Shown one piece after another: positions 42,200 to 52,054 of a stretch of 64,000 nt of DNA. A program made the position numbers and the translations under genes. The stretch is from CAVSJA01 sp963728145 (GTDB lineage: Bacteria; Bacteroidota; Bacteroidia; Chitinophagales; Chitinophagaceae). Position 1 is the first letter of the stretch, and each line of letters opens with the position of its first letter. The notes beneath the pieces were generated by a model. That model was not told the DNA's origin, did not search any database, and saw only the letters and a list, made by a program, of their open reading frames with translations. Location: contig CAVSJA010000003.1 of the NCBI GenBank assembly GCA_963728145.1, positions 186,001 to 250,000 of the forward strand, in the 5' to 3' direction.

Positions 42200-45100
42200 A
42201 TGAGAAAATGCGGAATGCTACTGCTAGTTAGCGTGCTTTGCACATCCCTTGCCTTCGCACAAACGCGAAAGATCTCCGGAACGGTCACTGATGATAAACA
42301 AGCTCCGCTCTTTGGAGCAACGGTGACAGTAAAAGGTACAAAAGTGGTGACCACCACTGATGCCGCCGGAAAATTTTCAATCGATCTTCCTCAAAACAAA
42401 AAAACCCTTGTTGTCACCTACGTAGGAATGCAAGCAACGGAACTGACTGTTGGAACCAGCGATGTGGTTTCGGTTTCTGTTGCTCCGCTATCAGGAGCAC
42501 TAACCGACGTTGTAGTTGTTGGTTATGGTAGATCAAGGAAATCTAATCTTACCACTGCTCAAACATCTGTCTCAACAAAGGAGATCGAAAAAACAGTAAA
42601 CACCACAATTGAACAGGCCATCCAGGGCCGCGCTCCAGGAGTTTATATTACTCAAAATAGTGGCCAACCCGGCGGGGCTATTTCAGTAAATATCCGTGGG
42701 GTCAGCTCTATTAACGGTAATACTCAACCGCTTTATGTGATCGATGGAGTGCAGGTGCAGGGTTCCGAAGTTGCTTTCGGCGCTCAAAGTTCTTCAAACA
42801 GCCTGGCGGGATTAAACCCTGCTGATATTGAAGATATCCAGATACTGCAGGGACCATCTGCAACGGCGATCTATGGTTCACGCGGAACCAATGGGGTGAT
42901 CATGATCACGACCAAGAGAGGTAAATCCGGCGATGCCAAGCTGGGTTATGTTTTTCAATATAACGTTCAAACACCACCGAAGCGCCTCGAGGTAATGGAC
43001 CTTCCTCAATATGCACAAATGGTGAAGGAGTTTCATGAAGTAGCCGGTGGCACCACTCCTGGAGAATTTCTTGATCCTTCTCTTTTGGGCCCGGGTACGG
43101 ACTGGCAGAAAGAACTTTTCAATAATTCACCGATGAGCAAACACCAGCTTACTTTTAGTGGAGGTAATAATAACACCACTTATTATATGTCTGGTGAATA
43201 CCTGAACCAAAAAGGTGTGGCAATGGGTTCCGGTTTCAAGCGTTATGGTTTCCGTTTGAATTTAGATAATAAGCCGAGAGAATGGCTAACAATTGGAGCA
43301 AACCTTGCTTATAGCCAGACCAAAGAGAATCTTACCACCAGCCAGGAAAATATTATTTCAAATGCATTGCAGTTAACCCCACAGATCCCGGTAAAGAATT
43401 TAGATGGTGAATGGGGCGGGGGTGATGTTGTAAATGGAGCAAACCAGTTTGCACCTGTGAATCCAATTGCGATCGCTAGCATGACCACGAATGAAAATAC
43501 CCGTAGAAATTTTCTGGGTGGATTAAACCTCGGCATTACGATAACAAAAGGATTAACATTCAGGACCTCGTTTAATGCAAGTGTTAATAATAATAACTCA
43601 ACTTACTATGTACCCAAATACGAAATTGGTTGGGCGATCAATGCCACTGCTGCATTGGAGAATGGAACAAGCAATAGCCATTACTGGAACTGGAACCAAT
43701 TGTTGGAATACAACAGACAATTCGGAGAACATAATCTCGGAGTGATGGTGAGTCATGAGGCACAGGAATCCAAATGGAAAAACGTTTATGCGAGAAGAAC
43801 GGGATTTCTTACCAATGATGTAATTGACCTCAATGCAGGTGACCCCGCAACCGCTACTAACTCGGGTGGATCCGGAAACTGGGCAATGGAATCATGGCTG
43901 GGAAGATTAAATTATAACTACGGCAACCGATATCTTTTAACAGTTGCAATACGCAGGGATGGTTCAGTGAATTTCGGTTCTGAGAACAGATGGGGAACTT
44001 TTCCATCCATATCAGCAGCGTGGAGAGTTAACAATGAGAAATTCTTTGATGTTTCCTGGATAAGCGATTTGAAATTGCGTTTGGAAACAGGATATACAGG
44101 TAACCAGGGAGGTGGAGCAGGAATTTATTCTCCATTGAGCACGGGCGCTACGAGCTGGGGTACAGGCTTCTTACCCGCAGTTTACCCCAATCCAAAATTA
44201 AAATGGGAAGAAACAAGAACGAATAACATAGGATTGAATCTTGGCTTCCTTAATAATAATATAACTTTTGAAGGGGACATATACGAAAAGAAAACTGAGA
44301 ACCTCATCATGCCGCAGAGCCTTCCCTGGTATATGGGCACAAATGGAGTAGGTTCAGTTGCCCCGCCCACAGTAAACGCAGGAAATCTGAAGACAACCGG
44401 ATGGAACTTCAGCATCAATACAGTTAATATTAATAAGCGCGATTTTAGATGGGAAACTAACTTTAATCTGTCTCATTTCAACACAAAAATTACCGGTCTG
44501 AATTCTGACAATGCATTCTTCGAGCGCACATCCTGGTGGTTGAACAACTGGACCCAACGTTCAGCGATTGGATATGCGCCATGGTTATTCAGGGGATATG
44601 TCGAAGATGGATTGTTCCAATCAATCGAAGAGATCCAAAAGAGTCCTGTTCCGGTTGACAACAATGGTAATCGCTTGCCAATCGATCAGCAAAATGGATT
44701 GTGGGTAGGAGATGTGAAGATTAAGGACATCAATGGCGATGGTATTATCGATGTAAACGATATGACTTATATCGGTAACCCATGGCCGGAATTGTTTGGA
44801 GGACTCACAAATACTTTCTACTACAAGGGATTTGAATTAAGCGTCATGTTCACGGGAACTTTCGGAAATGATGTTTACAACTATATCGCCGCAGTAAATT
44901 CAAACCCAAACAATATAAATCTCAGCCGCAACTTATTGATCACTGCAATGGATTACGCGAAGCCCAGTACAGATGCGAATGGAAAGCCTTTTCTTTTGAA
45001 TCCCGAATCAAATGTTCCAAGGATCTCTTATGGTCCGAATGGCAACTATGCAAGGATCACTGATAAGTATGTAGAAGATGGATCTTTTGTCAGGTTGAAG

Positions 45101-45343
45101 AATGTTTCAATAGCCTACAGTTTCCCGAATTCTTTATTGTCTAAAACTAAAGTGTTCAAAGGAGCAAGAGCTTCGTTTGGTGCGCAAAACCTATTCACTA
45201 TAACAAACTATACTGGTTTTGATCCGGAAGTTGGCTCCTATGTAGGAAGAGATGCAGGCGTAGGGAACCAGGCGATAGGACTTGACTTTGGAAGATATCC
45301 ATTAACTCCTATTTACACATTTCAACTCAGTGTGAACTTCTAA
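42200..45343 (+). CDS. SusC/RagA-type TonB-dependent transporter of the mannan-type locus
   Basis: The protein has 1047 residues: a signal peptide (about 1-20, MLLLVSVLCTSLAFA), a CarboxypepD_reg-like domain (ISGTVTDDKQAPLFGATVTV), the VVVVGYGRSRKSNLTTAQ hallmark, a plug (RAPGVYITQNSGQPGGAISV, YVIDG) and a barrel ending FQLSVNF. It imports glycan fragments with the SusD lipoprotein 11 bases downstream. The ATG at 42200 starts the signal peptide. An earlier in-frame start would add 32 residues of leader. TAAATTTG at 42174-42181 fits the -7 element, though no -33 match at normal spacing was found. Confidence 0.95.
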   Translation: MRKCGMLLLVSVLCTSLAFAQTRKISGTVTDDKQAPLFGATVTVKGTKVVTTTDAAGKFSIDLPQNKKTLVVTYVGMQATELTVGTSDVVSVSVAPLSGALTDVVVVGYGRSRKSNLTTAQTSVSTKEIEKTVNTTIEQAIQGRAPGVYITQNSGQPGGAISVNIRGVSSINGNTQPLYVIDGVQVQGSEVAFGAQSSSNSLAGLNPADIEDIQILQGPSATAIYGSRGTNGVIMITTKRGKSGDAKLGYVFQYNVQTPPKRLEVMDLPQYAQMVKEFHEVAGGTTPGEFLDPSLLGPGTDWQKELFNNSPMSKHQLTFSGGNNNTTYYMSGEYLNQKGVAMGSGFKRYGFRLNLDNKPREWLTIGANLAYSQTKENLTTSQENIISNALQLTPQIPVKNLDGEWGGGDVVNGANQFAPVNPIAIASMTTNENTRRNFLGGLNLGITITKGLTFRTSFNASVNNNNSTYYVPKYEIGWAINATAALENGTSNSHYWNWNQLLEYNRQFGEHNLGVMVSHEAQESKWKNVYARRTGFLTNDVIDLNAGDPATATNSGGSGNWAMESWLGRLNYNYGNRYLLTVAIRRDGSVNFGSENRWGTFPSISAAWRVNNEKFFDVSWISDLKLRLETGYTGNQGGGAGIYSPLSTGATSWGTGFLPAVYPNPKLKWEETRTNNIGLNLGFLNNNITFEGDIYEKKTENLIMPQSLPWYMGTNGVGSVAPPTVNAGNLKTTGWNFSINTVNINKRDFRWETNFNLSHFNTKITGLNSDNAFFERTSWWLNNWTQRSAIGYAPWLFRGYVEDGLFQSIEEIQKSPVPVDNNGNRLPIDQQNGLWVGDVKIKDINGDGIIDVNDMTYIGNPWPELFGGLTNTFYYKGFELSVMFTGTFGNDVYNYIAAVNSNPNNINLSRNLLITAMDYAKPSTDANGKPFLLNPESNVPRISYGPNGNYARITDKYVEDGSFVRLKNVSIAYSFPNSLLSKTKVFKGARASFGAQNLFTITNYTGFDPEVGSYVGRDAGVGNQAIGLDFGRYPLTPIYTFQLSVNF

Positions 45344-45353
45344 ACTTACCAGC

Positions 45354-47024
45354 ATGAAGAAGATAATCAATATAAAATACTCAGTTACCCTGATCGTCTC
45401 CATTACGATGATCATCGGTTGCAGTAAAGATTTTCTCAACAAACCTCCTACAGATTCTATCGTAGATGCGGGTTTTTACAAAACCGATGACCAGGTACTG
45501 GCCGCCACATCTTTGCTCTATAGTAGAGTTTGGTTTGACTACAACGACAAAGCCACATACAATCTCGGTGATTTCAGAGCGGGTAGCGCATTCTCCGCAT
45601 GGAATGACAGGGGTAATGTGCTTTTCAATACAACGGGAGACAATCAGGAGAATGGCGCTTCCTGGCGTGCCTTCTTTAACGTTGTAGGCCAGGCGAACCT
45701 TACTATAAACAATATCAAAAAGTTCGCGGGCGACGGCGTTTCTTCTAATATCAAGAAGTACGCAATCGCAGAAGCAAGATTTATGAGAGCGCTTGCATAT
45801 CGTTTTCTTGTAATGAACTGGGGTGCTGTTCCCATCGTTGAAAATAATATCGAACATCTTTCCGATACTTCGATCAGCCGGAATACGGTGAGCAGTGTTT
45901 GGAGATTTATCACTCGTGAAATGCGCGCAGTTGCTGATGATCTTCCTGAAACGCCTGTACAGGTTGGAAGGTTGACAAAGTGGTCCGCGGAAGGAATGCT
46001 TGCCCGCTTCTATTTGACAAGAGCAGGAGTTGAAGGCAGCGGTGGCGGAAGAAACCAATCCTTTCTCGATAGCGCCAAATATTATGCACAAAGAGTGATC
46101 GCAAATAGTGGTCGTTCATTATTGCCTAAATATGAGGATCTGTTCAAATATCCTTATGATAATAATGTTGAATCTCTGTTTGAATTGCAGTGGGTTTTCC
46201 AACCGGGACAATGGGGCGTGCAAAATAGTATGCCTGCATACTTAGCATATAGCCCTGATATCGCTAACGGAGATGGTTGGGGTGGAGATAAGGGTGCAAC
46301 CTGGTGGATCATACAGATGTATGATGGAATTGTTGAGCAACCCAATGGAACATTAAAAGGAAGAACGATTGACCAGCGATTAAAAGCAACCTTCATGCTG
46401 CCGGGTGCTTTTTATCAGGAGATCACTCAAGTGACTGGTGGAGTAAAAACTAAATTGACTTATCCATTCACGGGAACGGATAACAATTTCCTTGCGATTA
46501 AAAAATATGTTGTTGGAAAAGCAGAAGATGTGGGCGGACAGGCAGCATCGCAAAACTATCCGAATGATAGCTATATGATGCGTTTGGCAGAGGTTCATTT
46601 GATTTTGGCCGAAGCAATACTTGGCAACAATACTCAGACGACCGATGCAACAGCGCTCGCTAGTTTCAACAAGGTTCATATGAGGGCCGGTTTACCGGAA
46701 TTTACTAATCCGCTCACTTTTGATGTGATCTTTAAAGAGAGAATTCTTGAGTTCGCAGTGGAAGGGATGGCATGGTATGATATCGTGAGCCTGCATTATT
46801 ATAACCCGAATAAGGCATATTCAATTTTGAATTCGCAGGACAGAGGGTTGTTCTTTACCTCTCCGAACCAGATGCCCGATCCAACCGAATGGACTTTCAC
46901 TAAGACGTCCTGGTTCAGTGAGCGTTCAGTCAATGCGAATTCAGGGAACTTCCTGTTGCCGATTCCAAATGTGGAGTTGAGCCAGGCGCCTAATTTGAAA
47001 AAGCCACCGGTAGATTATCCATAA
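45354..47024 (+). CDS. SusD/RagB family lipoprotein of the mannan-type locus
   Basis: This 556-residue lipoprotein has its lipobox cysteine at about residue 23 (ITMIIGC). SusD features are DFLNKPPTDSIVDAGFYKTD, the TPR-like IAEARFMRALAYRFLVMNWG, KWSAEGMLARFYLTRA and the final LLPIPNVELSQAPNLKKPP. It forms the lid of the SusC transporter encoded immediately upstream and binds glycan at the surface. The segment FKERILEFAVEGMAWYDIV is the conserved C-terminal SusD helix. It is followed after 41 bases by the first surface glycan-binding lipoprotein of the locus. Confidence 0.94.
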   Translation: MKKIINIKYSVTLIVSITMIIGCSKDFLNKPPTDSIVDAGFYKTDDQVLAATSLLYSRVWFDYNDKATYNLGDFRAGSAFSAWNDRGNVLFNTTGDNQENGASWRAFFNVVGQANLTINNIKKFAGDGVSSNIKKYAIAEARFMRALAYRFLVMNWGAVPIVENNIEHLSDTSISRNTVSSVWRFITREMRAVADDLPETPVQVGRLTKWSAEGMLARFYLTRAGVEGSGGGRNQSFLDSAKYYAQRVIANSGRSLLPKYEDLFKYPYDNNVESLFELQWVFQPGQWGVQNSMPAYLAYSPDIANGDGWGGDKGATWWIIQMYDGIVEQPNGTLKGRTIDQRLKATFMLPGAFYQEITQVTGGVKTKLTYPFTGTDNNFLAIKKYVVGKAEDVGGQAASQNYPNDSYMMRLAEVHLILAEAILGNNTQTTDATALASFNKVHMRAGLPEFTNPLTFDVIFKERILEFAVEGMAWYDIVSLHYYNPNKAYSILNSQDRGLFFTSPNQMPDPTEWTFTKTSWFSERSVNANSGNFLLPIPNVELSQAPNLKKPPVDYP

Positions 47025-47065
47025 TCGATATCAAACTAATCTTATAAATTTTTATTAGATATAAA

Positions 47066-48091
47066 ATGAAAAAGATAAATAAAATAGTAGCGATACTTTT
47101 TATGACGTTGGCAGCCACCACAATTTATACTTCCTGCAGCAAGGATAACGATGAAAGTGGAGAGCCGCTTGTAAGGTATGTTCGGGTAACAAGACCTGAG
47201 TCGAAAGATTCATTATTGGTTGGTGCCGGACAGGGCCGCCTCATTGCAATAGTTGGTGAGAACCTCGGCGGTGTCACTGAGGTTTGGTTCAATGACCAAA
47301 AGGCAAATCTTACTCCAACGTATATTACAAATACAACGGTACTGGTAACAGTTCCTACGCCAATTCCCATCATCATCAGCAATAAACTCAAGATGCTGTT
47401 TAAAAATGGGAAGACCCTGGAACGTGATTTTGTAGTCGAGATAAGTGAACCATGGATTCAGAACATGGTTTCAGAATTCGTAAACACCGGGGAAGTGGCA
47501 ACTATACGTGGAGACTTCTTTTATGAACCGTTGACGGTTACATTTACAGGAGGAGTCGCAGGTACGCTCGTAGATGTTAAGGACGATCTGATCCAGGTTA
47601 GAGTACCGGCTGGCGCACAACCCGGACCAATAACCGTAAAAACAAATTTCGGGGAAACCAAATCCGATTTCTGGTTCCGTGACAACAGGAATACTTTCAT
47701 CAGCAGTGATCCATTTACAGGATGGTGGAATGCAAGCTATGTAGTAACCAACCCCGGTGCCGCAGATCCTCCAAAGATCAACGGAAATTATATCCGATTC
47801 AAAAAGCCAATTGGAGCATGGAGTTGGAATGAATTGGCTGGTGGCCCCGCATCAGCAATGGGAGAAATCAGCAAGAAAGTGCCCGATGCAGCAATCATCA
47901 AGCCGGAAGACTATTACCTGAAGTTTGAAATAAATACGGTGAAGCCCTATACTTCAAATCTGATGAAAATAAATGTGGCGCTGAACGCTGAGGATAATGA
48001 TGCCTACAATGGAAGCCTCCATTTGATACAAAAGGTCAGTGGCAAACAGTTGCGATACCTTTCGAAGAGGTGGCAGCCAGTTATAAAGTGA
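47066..48091 (+). CDS. IPT/TIG-domain surface glycan-binding lipoprotein (frameshifted before its end)
   Basis: The open frame has 341 residues. The lipobox cysteine is near residue 23 (IYTSC). Tandem immunoglobulin-like IPT/TIG domains follow (LIAIVGENLGGVTEVWFNDQ, then GEVATIRGDFFYEPLTVTF), and then a beta-sandwich carbohydrate-binding domain. The position after SusCD fits a surface glycan-binding protein. The normal frame is lost at 48008-48011, where one base seems missing in AATTGG. After that point the +1 frame continues the protein (WKPPFDTKGQWQTVAIPFEE). The last 20 residues of this open frame are therefore not native. The intact gene would run to 48208, about 380 residues. Confidence 0.85.
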   Translation: MKKINKIVAILFMTLAATTIYTSCSKDNDESGEPLVRYVRVTRPESKDSLLVGAGQGRLIAIVGENLGGVTEVWFNDQKANLTPTYITNTTVLVTVPTPIPIIISNKLKMLFKNGKTLERDFVVEISEPWIQNMVSEFVNTGEVATIRGDFFYEPLTVTFTGGVAGTLVDVKDDLIQVRVPAGAQPGPITVKTNFGETKSDFWFRDNRNTFISSDPFTGWWNASYVVTNPGAADPPKINGNYIRFKKPIGAWSWNELAGGPASAMGEISKKVPDAAIIKPEDYYLKFEINTVKPYTSNLMKINVALNAEDNDAYNGSLHLIQKVSGKQLRYLSKRWQPVIK

Positions 48092-48208
48092 AACCAACCG
48101 TGAACCCGAATGGTTACTGGACCAGAATTCTCTTTCACGGACCCGGCGACCTTGATGCGGATATCAGCCCTTGATAATTTCAGGGTAGTGCCAAAGGTGT
48201 CTAAATAA
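48011..48208 (+). pseudogene. Out-of-frame C-terminus of the surface glycan-binding lipoprotein
   Basis: In the shifted frame, 48011 onward reads WKPPFDTKGQWQTVAIPFEE, then YKVKPTVNPNGYWTRILFHG. A second change at 48168-48170 (an extra C in AGCCCTT) returns the frame and gives DISLDNFRVVPKVSK with a TAA at 48206-48208. The end is typical of carbohydrate-binding domains of this type. Two compensating single-base errors would restore one 380-residue protein. Confidence 0.8.
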
Positions 48209-48237
48209 TAAATTATTCAAAGCTTATAGTCTGCTAT

Positions 48238-49782
48238 ATGATAAAACGAACCGAAAACCGACTGCTTGTTTTGATCTGTTTATTTCTTGGAGTGGTCACC
48301 ATCCCCGCTTGCGAAAAAGACGAGGAAGTAAACGATGGCAAAGTTGAATTGCTCAGCTTTGGTCCAACGGGTGCCAATATTGGAGATACTTTAAAGGTTA
48401 TTGGAAATAATCTTCAAAAGGTAACCGATATAGAACTGACCGGCGCTACTGTTGCGAAGACTGATTTCAAAAAACATACATCAGAGGAGATATTTCTTAT
48501 CATTCCTCCATCCACCGTTAGGGGTAAGATAATTTTGAAAACGCCTGAGGGAGATATCACTTCAATAACTGAACTCGATCTTGGGGTGACCACGACCGTA
48601 ACTGCTATAACAGGACAGGCTCGCCCGGGGGAAAATATTACCATCACCGGTACAAATTTGAACTGGGTTAAAAGGATAACTTTTGCACGTGATAAACTGG
48701 TTACAACTTTTGTCAGTCAGTCATTGACTCAATTGGTGGTCAAAGTTCCTGATAATGCAGAAACCGGACCATTGGTGCTTTTTTATAGTGGAACAGATTC
48801 AGCGAATATCCAGACTGCGGATACCTTAAAAGTTACGCTTCCCGCAGTAACCAATATGGCTCCAAATCCGATCAAGCATGCAAGCGATCTTACAATAACT
48901 GGAACAAATCTGGATCTCGTAAAAGAGTTATTATTTAATGGCGTGAGCACCCCTGTAACAACATTTGTAAGTCAATCAGCTACACAAATCGTGGTTAAGG
49001 TTCCCGGTGCTACCAGGACCGGTAAACTTGTTTTGAAAGTCTTGTCAGGAGTTACTGTTACAACCAGCCAGGATCTTGGCGTGGTCTTACCAGCAATTAC
49101 TAACCTTTCGCCGAATCCTGTTGATCCATTAGCAGATCTTACTATTACGGGTACTAATCTCGACCTCGTGACTGCCGTATCATTTACCGGCATCACCAAT
49201 CCCGTTACAAGTTTCGTTAGCAAAACTGCAACGCAATTAGTAGTGAAAGTTCCAGGCGGAACTCTTAAAGGAAAAGTTACTTTATCTGTATTGAATTGTT
49301 CGTATACGGTTGAATCAAGTCAAACACTTGACATTACTGGAGGATTGCCACCATTAGATCCCTTTGCACATGCTATTTATACCGATGGATTGAACAATGG
49401 ATTCCAAAACTGGTCATGGGCGGGAAATGATTTCAATAGTACTCAGATTGTCCGCCAGGGTACCACTTCCATTAAAGCAACTTATGGTGCCGGTGGATAC
49501 GAAGGCATTACTTTCCATAATGATGGAGGACCTGCATTAGGAGCATATACGAAACTGGAATTCTCCATTTTCGGAACCGCGGGAACAGGCGGAAAGATGA
49601 TGAACGTAGTGATCAATGGCGCATATGGCGGTCCACCACAAGTTATGATCGTTGAAGGAGCATGGACAACTTTTAGTCTCAACATCAGTTCACTTCCCAG
49701 CCCGAGTCCATTGAAAGAAATAGTTCTTCAATCAGCAGGCTGGAGTGGAATTGTGCATATCGATCATGTCGGATTGCGCTAG
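48238..49782 (+). CDS. Multi-IPT/TIG surface glycan-binding lipoprotein
   Basis: This 514-residue lipoprotein (lipobox VVTIPAC, Cys about 25) has four tandem IPT/TIG domains in residues about 35-375. Their repeated signatures are IGDTLKVIGNNLQKVTDIEL, PGENITITGTNLNWVKRITF, HASDLTITGTNLDLVKELLF and PLADLTITGTNLDLVTAVSF. The third and fourth are very similar, suggesting recent duplication. The C-terminal 130 residues form a beta-sandwich carbohydrate-binding domain (YTDGLNNGFQNWSWAGNDF, ending VHIDHVGLR). The rod of Ig domains would hold the binding domain away from the cell surface. The TAG stop is directly followed by a GGTTGATAG array. Confidence 0.9.
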   Translation: MIKRTENRLLVLICLFLGVVTIPACEKDEEVNDGKVELLSFGPTGANIGDTLKVIGNNLQKVTDIELTGATVAKTDFKKHTSEEIFLIIPPSTVRGKIILKTPEGDITSITELDLGVTTTVTAITGQARPGENITITGTNLNWVKRITFARDKLVTTFVSQSLTQLVVKVPDNAETGPLVLFYSGTDSANIQTADTLKVTLPAVTNMAPNPIKHASDLTITGTNLDLVKELLFNGVSTPVTTFVSQSATQIVVKVPGATRTGKLVLKVLSGVTVTTSQDLGVVLPAITNLSPNPVDPLADLTITGTNLDLVTAVSFTGITNPVTSFVSKTATQLVVKVPGGTLKGKVTLSVLNCSYTVESSQTLDITGGLPPLDPFAHAIYTDGLNNGFQNWSWAGNDFNSTQIVRQGTTSIKATYGAGGYEGITFHNDGGPALGAYTKLEFSIFGTAGTGGKMMNVVINGAYGGPPQVMIVEGAWTTFSLNISSLPSPSPLKEIVLQSAGWSGIVHIDHVGLR

Positions 49783-49835
49783 GTTGATAGGGTTGACAGG
49801 GTTGACAAGGTTGACAGGGTTGACAAAGTTGACAT
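49782..49835. repeat. Nine-base GGTTGACAG array, single arm
   Basis: Six GGTTGACAG/GGTTGACAA/GGTTGATAG units begin at the last base of the preceding TAG stop codon. No complementary arm follows. Confidence 0.8.
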
Positions 49836-50186
49836 AGGTCTACATTCATCATTCCTTGTTCCTTGCTCGAAATTATTCTCTGCGCCTTCGCCCCGCCTGG
49901 GCGGGGGTTAACCAATCCCGCTGCAAGCGAGACAACCCGCGCTCGGACGGGGCAAAGATGCAGAGAGCAAAAAATGAGAAGAGAAAAAGAGTCCTGGTTT
50001 ATGAGAAACCTTAGAAGGATTAAATCTTTTAAGGATAAATCCGGGCTTTTACCACAGATATCCTCGAACGTTTAAAAAACTTGATGATTAAATCGTAACT
50101 ATCACTAAAAAGGATATACTACACTTCGTGTGCGCCGAACTGGTAGAATTGCCAGGGGGAAGTGGTAAAAGTCAACAGGATTCTAA
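49783..50186. other. Intergenic region of 404 bases between two PUL genes
   Basis: The first 53 bases are a GGTTGACAG array. From 49880 to 49965 is an imperfect inverted repeat (CTCTGCGCCTTCGCCCC against GGGGCAAAGATGCAGAG) around a CCCCGCC/GGCGGGG hairpin. The remaining bases before the symporter start (49970-50186) show no gene. The region may separate two transcription units within the locus. Confidence 0.6.
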
Positions 50187-52016
50187 ATGCGTTTACAGAT
50201 CATCGACATATCCATCATTATCGCGTACCTGGTCATTATGGTAATGTTGGGTTGGCTGCTTCGCAAAAAGGCGCGGCAGAACAAGGAAAGTTATTTGTTA
50301 GGTGGAAAGAAGATTCCCTGGTATATGCTCGGGTTAAGTGATGCTTCGGATATGTTTGATATCAGTGGAACGATGTGGATGGTATCGCTCTGTTTTGTGT
50401 ACGGAATAAAAAGTATCTGGATTCCCTGGCTTTGGCCGGTATTCAACCAGGTATTCAATATGATGTTCCTCGCAAAATGGCTGCGCAGGTCCAATGCAAA
50501 TACGGGAGCGGAATGGTTGGCGACGCGGTTTGGTTTGAAGGGAACAGGCGTAAGAGGCTCGCATATCATCGTTGTTGCATTTGCATTGATTGGTTGTCTT
50601 GGATTTTTGGCGTACGGGTTCATAGGCCTTGGAAAGTTCATTGAGATCTTTGTACCCTGGGAACTGGTACAACCTTATCTCCCCTTTGATATTGGTCCTG
50701 GTTATGTAGCGCATTTCTATGGAATCGTCTTCACGCTATTCGCTATGTTTTATTCTATACTCGGTGGAATGCATAGCATCGTGCTCGGCGATTTTATCAA
50801 GTATGCGATCATGACCGTCGGTTGTATATCCATCGCAGTTATAGCCATGATCCATTTAGATGGAAAAACATTGAATCTGCCTGAAGGATGGTCGGATCCT
50901 TTCTTCGGATGGAATCTTGGATTGAATTGGTCGGGTATCGTGGATGACGCAAACAAAAAGATCACGGAGGATGGATATGGATTATTTGGATTATTCTTTA
51001 TGATGATGTTGTTCAAAGGAATTTTTGCGGCCCTGGCTGGCCCCGCGCCGAATTATGATATGCAAAAGATATTGTCAACCAAATCCCCAATTGAGGCATC
51101 GAAGATGACGGGTTTTGTTTCCATAGTGTTATTGCCCATTCGCTATTGCATGGTGATCGGGTTGACGGTACTGGGATTACTTTATTATAACCAGCTGAAT
51201 CTTTCCAATGGAGTAGGTGGAACAGACTTTGAACGGGTATTACCCGCTGCGATAAATAATTTTCTGCCTGTTGGAATTCTAGGTCTGGTGCTTACGGGTT
51301 TATTGGGAGCATTTATGGGAACTTTTTCGGGGACTTTGAATGCAGCACAAGCGTATATCGTGAACGATGTCTATTTAAAATATGTTAATCCAACTGCATC
51401 CAATAAGAAAATCATGTGGATGAATTATAGCACAGGGGTATTGGTTGTTGCAGTAGGAGTGATTTTTGGATTCTTCACAAAAGATGTCAATAGCATTTTG
51501 CAATGGATTGTATCCGGACTATATGGCGGTTATATTGCGGCAAATGTTTTAAAATGGTATTGGTGGAGGTTTAACGCAAATGGATTCTTCTGGGGAATGG
51601 TTGCCGGGATAGCAGGTGCGCTGGTTTTCAATCGACTCTTTACAGGCGTGGAATTCCTTTACTATTTCCCCTTGTTGTTTGTTCTGTCGATAGCTGGTTG
51701 CATCATTGGTACCTTTTCTGCAGCAGCAACAGATGCTGCGATATTGGATAATTTCTATAAAACGGTGCGGCCATGGGGCTTTTGGAAACCTGTGCATGCG
51801 AGAGTTGTAGCAGCGGATCCTTCTTTCCAACCCAACAGGCGTTTTGGTTTGGATATGTTCAACGTGTTATTGGGCATTATTGGACAATTATGCCTGACTG
51901 TTTTACCCATGTATATCGTTTTGGGTATGCAGTTGCCATTACTTGTGACCCTCATTTTGATCATTATAATAGTGTTCATTTTAAAACGTACCTGGTGGAA
52001 CAAACTCGAAAACTGA
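50187..52016 (+). CDS. Sodium:solute symporter family transporter
   Basis: The protein has 609 residues and 13-15 membrane helices. SSS features include the opening IIDISIIIAYLVIMVMLGWL, KESYLLGGKKIPWYMLGLSD, the MHSIVLGDFIKYAIMTVGC helix and PAAINNFLPVGILGLVLTGL. It is an inner-membrane Na+-coupled uptake system, here probably for the disaccharides released by the locus (mannobiose or mannosylglucose), since the phosphorylase and epimerase genes follow it directly. The start ATG at 50187 fits the family N-terminus. The gap to the phosphorylase gene is 38 bases, so they probably share a transcript. Confidence 0.9.
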   Translation: MRLQIIDISIIIAYLVIMVMLGWLLRKKARQNKESYLLGGKKIPWYMLGLSDASDMFDISGTMWMVSLCFVYGIKSIWIPWLWPVFNQVFNMMFLAKWLRRSNANTGAEWLATRFGLKGTGVRGSHIIVVAFALIGCLGFLAYGFIGLGKFIEIFVPWELVQPYLPFDIGPGYVAHFYGIVFTLFAMFYSILGGMHSIVLGDFIKYAIMTVGCISIAVIAMIHLDGKTLNLPEGWSDPFFGWNLGLNWSGIVDDANKKITEDGYGLFGLFFMMMLFKGIFAALAGPAPNYDMQKILSTKSPIEASKMTGFVSIVLLPIRYCMVIGLTVLGLLYYNQLNLSNGVGGTDFERVLPAAINNFLPVGILGLVLTGLLGAFMGTFSGTLNAAQAYIVNDVYLKYVNPTASNKKIMWMNYSTGVLVVAVGVIFGFFTKDVNSILQWIVSGLYGGYIAANVLKWYWWRFNANGFFWGMVAGIAGALVFNRLFTGVEFLYYFPLLFVLSIAGCIIGTFSAAATDAAILDNFYKTVRPWGFWKPVHARVVAADPSFQPNRRFGLDMFNVLLGIIGQLCLTVLPMYIVLGMQLPLLVTLILIIIIVFILKRTWWNKLEN

Positions 52017-52054
52017 TTCTATTCACAGTAGCCGAAAGGCGTAATTGAAACGCG

